This document shows positions 56,352 to 64,000 of a stretch of DNA of 64,000 nt, piece by piece; the stretch's first letter is position 1, and each line of letters begins with the position of its first letter. The position numbers were made by a program, and so were the translations under genes. The notes under the pieces were generated by a model. It had not been told where the DNA came from. It did no database searches and saw only the letters and a program-made list of their open reading frames with translations. The stretch comes from Piliocolobus tephrosceles. Its lineage: Eukaryota > Chordata > Mammalia > Primates > Cercopithecidae. Location of the stretch: contig NC_045436.1 in assembly GCF_002776525.5 (NCBI RefSeq), positions 8,099,918-8,163,917 on the forward strand. The letters are read 5' to 3'.

Positions 56352-58074
56352 GGGAGGGTCCCACCACCTTCTCAGATTTGAGAAATATTAGCATATGGAA
56401 TACACTGATTGCCTTTTCAGCCTGTGTATGTATTTATTTTAATACAAATTAGCATCACATACTAAAAATTACCTAAAGGATTAAACCAAGTTGGAAACTA
56501 ATTGTCTCTGTTGACATTTTGCATTTGTATTGTTATTTACATTTAATTGTCAAAGAAGGGGGGAAAACATGTTTTCTTTCTCTCTCAACCAAAATCAAGA
56601 TCTGCTCTAATAACCACAAAACAAATGCAGGAAATGAGACTATTAGTTACCACTGGTTATTAAAAAGTACTTAAAATTTTTTCTGCCTCGATTTTCTCAC
56701 AGTAAACTTCTTTCTTTATGTGGATAATAAAATGACTTTCTCAAAGTAAGAAGTATTAATTCCTAATAGATGGTAAAATATCTTCCCTATAGGAAATTTT
56801 TCAAAGGTTTCACATTCTGAGGTCTTTCTTACTGGCACAATCACAATGAACACAATCTACTAACATATTTTGTTCATGAGGTACCCTCTGACCTTGCAGA
56901 ATTAATACCGTATTTTAAACTCGTGGAAAAATTCTCTCTAAGCATTAGTAGGAGCATGGCTGGTGTAGAAAGCCCTCATAATGCATTTTGAGCTGCTGGG
57001 AGTTACTATATTGGATGTTTGATGTGCCCATTGAATTTTGGTTTTTGCTTTCCCCTGAAATAATTCATTTGCCTTCTAAATGGAATCATGAAAATACTTA
57101 ATAAAAATGGTAATACATTCAAGGGCACATGATTGTAACTGAAGGATTGATGTAGAGAAAACTTTAGTGAGTGAAGGTAGGGGGTGGTAGGTGGTAGTTG
57201 AACGGGTGTGGGATATTCATTAAGTGATAGTAGACTTCGTGACATTTTTCTTTTGAAAGATACTGAGCTGCAGTCAGGACTCTTTTTGTAAATTTTATCT
57301 GGGGTTAACGCGTCTTTCTCTGGTAGATTTTTCATAATCAGTCACAAGTCAATCAGAATACAGTAGAGAGCTGCTATTTAGAAAATTAAGCTGGAGGATG
57401 GTTTTGAAGGCTTGGACTCTTGCACCCAGTCCTAGCAAGTCTTGAAAATAGAAGCTTACGGATGAACCTCTCTGATCCCAGAGGAGTGATTCAAGGAAGG
57501 TAAATACAAATGTTCACAAATGATGAACAGTGATCAACCTGGGAACCTAGACATTCAGCAGCAAGCTGTGGATTCTACATCCCGTCTCTCTCCCCTGCCT
57601 TCCATTTCCAAAAGAGAAATAAAAATCATGCGGTGAGAACTCAGGCCAGGAGTCTGACTCACTCTACAAGCTAGCTGAGTCCATCCTCAACCTTTCTCAG
57701 ATCTTCCCCACAACCTGTCCTCTCCCTATACTTTCTCTTTTATCTCCATCATCCTCAGAGCCTGGAGGAAATCTGCAGTTGAAGAAGCTACTTGTGGCTG
57801 CAAAGTTAATTCCTACTGGGCTATGCAGACATCTAGAAAGCTGGTAGATAGTTTTTGCAGTCCTCAAAGTTGAAAAGCACCCACAGAAGTCTGGGAGGTA
57901 TCTACTGTGCATTCTGATGACATTTCTCTGTTACAAAGACTGCACGCCCTTCAGTGAGGAAAGGTGGTAAGCTCACATTGAGAAGGAAAAACAGTTGAAT
58001 GCAGAGACTGTGTTAAATATGCAGAGATGAACACAGAGATCCTTGGGCAAGATTGCCTTTAAAATACATGGTAA
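56352..58074. other. Unique sequence
   Basis: No interspersed repeat recognised over 1.7 kb. A 109-codon minus-strand frame (57006-57335) has no motif. Confidence 0.4.
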
Positions 58075-58215
58075 TATATTAGCATCATTTAGAGGTTAAA
58101 CATCCAGGTTCTTGGGTCTCATCTAAACTTTTGGAATCAGGATTTCTGGAGGTGGGGCCCAGGAATCAGAATTGTAAATACATTTGGTTGGTTGTGTCTA
58201 GTGATTTAAAAATTA
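58075..58215 (+). mobile_element. MER5A-type hAT fragment
   Basis: 'attagcatcatttagaggtt', 'gttcttgggtctcatctaaacttttggaatcaggatttctggaggtggggcccaggaatcagaattgtaaa' match the MER5A core. Confidence 0.7.
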
Positions 58216-58370
58216 TCCCCCCCAAAATCCTGTAAAAACAAACAAATGAAAAAATCAGGTCTTTTTTAAAGGCAGGGATGTGAAGGCAACATTTCACTAG
58301 GCAGGCAGTTTGCAGGAGAAAAACGCAAAAATTACAGGTGCGAGGAACTGATAGTCATAATAGCTTATAT

Positions 58371-58882
58371 TAGTAATTCTTAAATATTTGGACCTCAGGA
58401 CTTCTTTACATGAAAAAAAAAAATCTTTGAGGACACCAAAGAGCTTTTGTCCATGTGGGTTATATTTATCAATATTTATAATATTAGAAATTTAAATTGA
58501 GAAATGAAAAAAATACTTATGTATGAATTTATTTAAAATAACAATAATAGCTCCATTGTTTGTTAACAGAAATAATGTATTTTGGTGAAAACATAACTAT
58601 GCTTTCCAAAACAAAATCATAATTAGAAAAGTGGCATTGTTTGACATTTTTACAAATATCTTCCTTTCTGGCTTAATAGAAGACAGCTGAATTTTCCCAC
58701 CTACTTCTGCACTCAATTTGTTATGAAATCACAGGTCATGTGTGTGGCTTTTGCACACTCTTAGTCCACTAATGAGAAACTAGGAGTAAAAAGTTCAATA
58801 ACATTTTATGTTAAAGAGAAAATAGGTTTGGTCTTATGGACCTCCTGAAAGGGGTCCCCCAGTCACAATTTGGGAACCAGTG
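58371..58882 (+). mobile_element. MER1/Charlie hAT DNA transposon
   Basis: 'tagtaattcttaaatatttggacctcaggacttctttac', 'ggacaccaaagagcttttgtccatgtgggttatatttatcaatattta', 'cttaatagaagacagctgaattttcc', and the end 'ggacctcctgaaaggggtcccccagtcacaatttgggaaccagtg'. The ends are diverged terminal inverted repeats. The 8-bp flanks gcttatat / gtttatct match at six of eight bases. No transposase frame remains. Confidence 0.85.
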
Positions 58883-58904
58883 GTTTATCTGAATAAATCA
58901 ACAC

Positions 58905-59085
58905 GATTCAAAGCTTTTTATGTTATTTCATCCTCATAACAACCTGGTGAAGGATGTATTTTTTTAAATCATTTTCCCCATTTTGCAATTGAGGAAACTG
59001 AGACAGAGAGACATAATACAAAGTCAGCGGCATAGCCAAGCTGTTCCCAGCACCGTAGACCTTAACTGTGCTGTTATATTGCCTC
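58905..59085 (+). mobile_element. MIR SINE fragment
   Basis: 'gttatttcatcctcataacaacctggtgaaggatgtatt', 'ccccattttgcaattgaggaaactgagacagagagac' and 'gcggcatagccaagctg' are MIR. Confidence 0.85.
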
Positions 59086-60052
59086 CACGTTAGGAGAGCT
59101 GACGGCGGGCATATTTCCAGGACATCTGAAAGAAGAATTTAGGCAATCAGCAAGGTCTAGGGAGACTGATGGGCCTGGAACTGACAGCAAAGTTTCCCTC
59201 AGCATCCCCTACATTCCCCCAGCCGGTGGCTCCTGGGCTCTGATCCCACCAGCTGGGCTTTGCTAGTGTGAGTTTAGTTCCTGAGCGGAAGGACTCCTTT
59301 GGCAGAAGGCACGCCTCAAATATTTAAAACACTGAGTTGCAAATCTGGGAACAAGGAGAAGGAGACGTCTCTCCTTCATTTATGTAGCACCTAAACTAGA
59401 GGCAGCAGTGTTTTCCACATCTGACTTGTCTTTTTCAACATAGACCTGTCCTAGGGAAACAAGGTCCTCAGTAGAACAGCATTCACAAAGGCATGAATTC
59501 TCTTAGTGTTTTTCAACGTACCAAACGGCATGACAGGCATTAGAATAACTATACATTTAGAACAAATAAAATGTTAAAAGCTTTTAAAAGTTGCCACGTA
59601 GAGAAACTTAAGACCTATTAAAAAGATACTACAAATACATGACTGTCATATTTTTAGATGTAAGTATTTTCTTATCCTGACAAAATAGGATTTAATGTCC
59701 CTCAAATTGGTATGAAAATAGTGTTGTATCTTTTTTATTTCACCAAGTAATGTTTTTCTCATCACATAATATTTAGAAAACTTTATCTTTACGTTGTCTA
59801 GGCCTCAACTGAAGTAATATTATGGCTTTCTGTTAAGGAAAAATCAATTAGTATGTTAAGCCTTTGGACAGTCTTCTTGCTATTCAGTGGCTTAACAGAC
59901 TGTGTATCCTATCACATAAAAAGAGAAAAAGAAAAGGAAAACAAACACACACAAATACTCCTACTTAAGGTTTGAAAAAACACAATAAGGTATTGCCCCA
60001 GCCATTGGTGATAACGACCACATGGGCACTAAAGAAGTTAAATATTGTCAGG

Positions 60053-60098
60053 TCTCTCTCTCTGTGTGTGTCTCTCTCATACACACACACACACACAT
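60053..60098. repeat. Compound (CT)n(TG)n(CT)n(CA)n microsatellite
   Basis: Pure short dinucleotide runs in sequence, likely length-variable. Confidence 0.9.
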
Positions 60099-61860
60099 CT
60101 TAACCAAAGAATCATTTCGATCTCTAAGCTGTTTCTAATTAGGTGTTAATGACCTCAGAGTTGTGTGAGCTTACATGTTCTGTACCTCATTTGATTTCCC
60201 CCCTGGGCTAAAACAATACCATGAGGACTGAAATGAAGACAAAATGCACCTCTATGGTCTCAATGGTCATGGGATCAGAGAGATATAAATACAGAGAAGT
60301 CCAGAGGGAAAGATGATTATTAACACTAGTTCCATGACCTATGCTAACCAAGAAATGAAAGTAATTATAGAGCTTTCGTGCATTGGGCGAGGGGACCCTC
60401 ATCTCCGAAATGATGAATGAAACTATGACACAGAGGCCACTGGTTCTGAGAGGCTGGGGCTCTGGGGACGGACGTCTCCTCTGTACAGCAGGAATGGAGC
60501 AAAGGAACACGAGATCCCTGAGAAGCATCAGAAAAAATTATGATTTTCCTGAAGCATAAAGTCCACACTTATCGTTAACTTTCACGACAAGAACTAAGTA
60601 AATGAGAAAATAATCATGTAAGAAAAAATAGATATATTATGTTTGGGACCTGATGGCAAAATGCCACACTACCCAAGAGATTTCCAAAGTGATTTTACAC
60701 AGAATTTCAAGTGAGTTCCAAATGATCAAATGTGTCTTTTAGCTGGTGAACTGAATAACCATTAGATGCAGATGTGTCTGTGTGCTCTATACCCTGGCTT
60801 CCTGTTTGTGAATGAGTGAGGAGGAAGTAAATATTTCGTCTCTAGTAGTCCTGAGTGCAGCATTTTATTTATTTGCACTTTAAAGTTCACACTCATTATA
60901 ACTCTATAATTGTCAATGCCTCACATTAAGTACTCACGTGGTTGTTTAAAAAAATAAAGAATTGACCTCAGATTTTAGCCAAGGATTTGGAGGAAAAAGA
61001 GTTACCAAACAAGACTTCGTATCATGTAAAAGAAGACGAGGCATTCTGAAGTGTCGTTCTATCCATAAATCTTGAATAGACTAAAAAGTATGTCTTAAAA
61101 TAAAGTAACCTAGGTATCGTTTAAAAAGGAGAAAGGAAAAAAGAAAAACGCGGAAGAGGAGGAATAAAAGTCTGACAACATGCCAGGACAGCATATTGAC
61201 ACAGTCAGTAAAGTCACCATGATTAAAATAAAGTAATTCACTTTGAACTAACTCTAGATGACTCCTCTAATGTGCCTGAGGATTGTCTGTGGTACGCCCA
61301 GAGGATATCTTTTGAGCTTCAGTTAGCAATAAAGCTTGGAAATCATTATTCTTCCAAAGATAAACATAGATAACGGAGAAAACCAGAAATGTCTGGGCTC
61401 TCCCTTGTTCGCCTACAGCTACTGCAGCTATGATGCTCAGGTGTACTAATTGAAATCCATCAGTCAAGGAATTTAGGTAATTAACATGGCAAAACATATT
61501 CCTTAGCATGCATCCGAAATATAATCAAGAGTGATGAAGATAACTCTCTGACTTGTGAAACCTACTAATTTGGCTAAAATCATTGGAACTAACAAACTTG
61601 GGGTCAGTTACCTTTGGGTCTTTTCCAGTGCCTTTCCACATGGTCATATTTCCCACTTTGATTTATTTAGTAGAAAAACCAAACAATCTGTTAGGAACAG
61701 ATGTTTTGCAATCTTTCGGGGGGAGAACAGTGGTGGGATTAAGGAGCACCTGTGATTCGTATACTTCTTGTTCTGCCCTGATAAACAGGTAGCTTCCATT
61801 TCAGAGGGCTGCTTGATGTCTGCACATCTGACTACCTACTGTGTTATTAAAGAAAAACCA

Positions 61861-61879
61861 TACACACACACACACACAA
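61861..61879. repeat. (CA)n microsatellite
   Basis: About nine CA units. Confidence 0.9.
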
Positions 61880-63469
61880 CCCCCTAAACTTGTTAAATAT
61901 CCTGCTTCCCCTTTCTCTGAAGTTATTTATGAGGTAATTTTACAACTTATTTTTACAGGTTAGTCACAGTGTCACATCACTCATTTCTACAATTTTTGGT
62001 GCAGAAATGAATTGTCTCTGTACTTCAGTGGCACCAATGTCTTCCTTTTTAATGCTTTTATGCCTGTGTGTAAAAGACAGCGAACTGGGGTACATGAAAC
62101 TACGTTAAAAAGCTTGATATAACTACACTAGGTTGACAAAGCCCGGGATTAAAATTCAGTCACGCATGCAAAAAGTGTAATAAATGAATGAAAATGTATG
62201 TTATGGGTCATTTCTGCTTTAATAGCACCTTTGCGCTATAGAATCCAAATAGCAACAGTCATCTTATACACGCCTCACAAATGAAATAACATTAGGTTTC
62301 TAGGAACCCAATGACACACAGCTAGCACAAAATGAGGATTGTATCCACGGATTTATTTCATGCAAACATACAGGGCATGTAGAGACAACTTATCAGTCAA
62401 AGATAGGACTCCATTTAAAGCTGCTGCAACATTGATGTGGTTCGTCTCCATTTTTCAGCTAAATAGAGGTTTTCTTTTGCACTTCACATAAAGTCTTCAA
62501 CTTGCTCAAGCCTTCTAACAAATGGCAAACTCTGTAACAATATATCTTCTATTATGCTGCTTGTTACTTTATGAAGACAGGAAATTAAAGCAATAAAACA
62601 CTTTCTAAATGGTAGTGTACACTCAGGCAGTCATTTTTCTTATGTTCCAGTATTATTCTTCAAAAGACCTTTTACGATACTAATATTAAATTCTTTGAAG
62701 TCTGAAGAATCTGTTGAAAGTGTTGAATTTCTAAAATAGAGAGCTCAAATATTGCAGGTCCGCATACATTTATTAAAATTGAATATGTGGTAGAAATTTT
62801 TAAAACACAAAATACAATGCAGTTAAATAATATATGACCAGATACATTTCAAATCCACATTAGAGACCCTATTGTGTGGAAATTGCATTGAATGCTCAGG
62901 AAAATCTATTTTGCTTTTTCTCACCTGATGTGGCCAAATGCACAACATATGTGGTCATTCATATAAAAGACTGGGAACTATGGAACAAAGCGCGGAGAAG
63001 CAGACAAATATCATAATGGTCACTTATGCAGCGTGTTCACATAAAGGAAATTGAATCAGGCTTATGAGGCTGTGCATTCTTTATTAACCTCCTAGAGGAA
63101 GGTCAGACAACTGTTCTCTTAATGGTAAGAACACTACATGAAAAAGGCTAAAAGAGAAATGCAAAAAACTGCAATATCTTCTAGTCAGTATATTAAGCAA
63201 CTGTATTAAAAAGCTTACAGAGTGATGTGGAAAAAAACCCTCTTCCTTGGCCATTATGAAAAAAGCATCTTATTTCCTTTCCAGCAATAAGCGTTTCTAT
63301 TCAACTTTATGGAAAACAGAAGTCAAAAGAAAAATAAACTAGTAAGAGTAAAACCAATGACAGTGTAAATTTAGGAGAAATGAGAGCTCGTAAAAAAGGT
63401 CTCCTCACCCCCTTTTCTGTTTCAGCACTTCATTCACACCCACATTCCTAGCCCCTGCCTTACTCCCTA

Positions 63470-63523
63470 CCCCACTCCTTTTTTCCCTTTCCTTCCTTTC
63501 TCCCTTCCTCCCTTCCCTTTGCA
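63470..63523. repeat. Pyrimidine-rich tract
   Basis: Nearly pure C/T (ccttt, cttcc, tccct units). A possible triplex-forming stretch. Confidence 0.85.
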
Positions 63524-64000
63524 AAGGTTGGCACAAAAATCAGGGATGAAGAGTGAGGCCTCCTTCCCCGAAGACTAAGCAAAACCGTAACTTCCCGTTA
63601 GGTGAAACTGCCGAGTTGCTTGTGCAGTGCAGGAATTTTCCTCTTTGGAAACCCCCCAAACAGTTGATCTCTTTTGCGATGTGTCATTTTAAACAACTAA
63701 TATTTAGCAGGTGTGAATGTTCCAATTAAATAGCAAATGCTTTTTGAAGAGATGCTAAGCTTTTCCAATGTCAGGCTCCATCCCAATCAACTCCCTTTCC
63801 TCACTCAGCTGATTAGGGTCAGCACTTTAAAATTAAAAAGCGAAGCCCTTGAACCCCTTATCACAGCTTTATACACACTTGATAACATTAAAGGATCTTC
63901 TACACACCAAAGGGAAGTCACACTGGGTCTGCATGCTGCTAATTTACTTCAGTTCTTTACCAATTCCTATCCCTGTCTCAGAAATATCTTTTTGATATTT

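Larger units (their letters stand above)
59086..64000. other. 4.9-kb transposon-free block at the window end
   Basis: No interspersed repeat recognised. Simple tracts only: CT/TG/CA at 60053-60098, (CA)n at 61861-61879, pyrimidine-rich at 63470-63523. 63680-63900 ('cactcagctgattagggtcagc', 'tttaaaattaaaaagcgaag') looks like possible regulatory DNA. No exon seen. The block runs off the window. Confidence 0.5.

Noticed and set aside
63470..63523. Pyrimidine tract as a splice acceptor
   Set aside because: No exon-like frame or conserved splice context follows it.
1..64000. CRISPR array, operon, tRNA, rRNA or snRNA genes
   Set aside because: None seen. The sequence is primate nuclear DNA, and I looked for U6, 5S, 7SK and Y RNA landmarks by eye without a match.

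Overview
This is a 64-kb stretch of primate nuclear DNA with no gene that I can support. The base composition is AT-rich. Interspersed repeats cover much of it, and every open reading frame is short (178 codons at most). Most of the longer frames are Alu, L1 or LTR sequence read in one frame or another.

Two independent repeat signatures point to an Old World monkey (macaque, baboon or guenon type) rather than a human or other ape. The youngest Alu, at 48850-49150, carries the cercopithecid AluY signature: 'gtggccggatctc', 'gggtttac', 'cacctcgcccggctag', 'caggcttgagcc'. The two youngest L1 3' ends, at 18224-18900 and 51300-51647, carry the monkey-lineage 3' UTR with 'tttacatcaggtaaaactcccaatg'-type sequence instead of the ape 'tttagcattaggtatatctcc'. 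They also share an 18-bp tandem duplication. I cannot name the species or the locus.

Layout. 1-11.3 kb: ancient MIR and L2 fragments, two MaLR-type LTRs, one AluJ, one AluS inside a MIR, and a TA/TG microsatellite. 11.3-15.9 kb: no recognisable transposon, with a candidate conserved regulatory block near 14.6-15.0 kb. 15.9-24.6 kb: a solo ERV1-type LTR with a 4-bp duplication, two L1 3' ends, a cluster of L2 fragments, three Alus and hAT/MER5 fragments. 24.6-29.2 kb: transposon-free. 29.2-36.3 kb: a MIR, an unusually open CR1/L3-like reverse-transcriptase relic, a 2-kb 5'-truncated L1 with perfect target duplications, and two Alus. 36.3-39.8 kb: L2 broken up by LTRs, with one LTR broken by an Alu. 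39.8-43.3 kb: repeat-poor, with a perfect 26-bp tandem duplication. 43.3-49.9 kb: MST/MLT1 LTRs, L2, a very small Alu insertion, the monkey-type AluY and another Alu. 49.9-56.4 kb: a strong hairpin, an L1 3' end, a pogo-like DNA transposon, two AluJ, L2, and an MLT2-like LTR whose 3' end has grown into a microsatellite. 56.4-64 kb: mostly unique, with MER5A, a MER1/Charlie element and a MIR.

Nothing here works together as a gene system. If the window has a function it is probably regulatory, in the three transposon-free blocks. I saw no tRNA, rRNA, snRNA, CRISPR array or convincing exon. Family names come from recalled consensus sequences, not from a database search.
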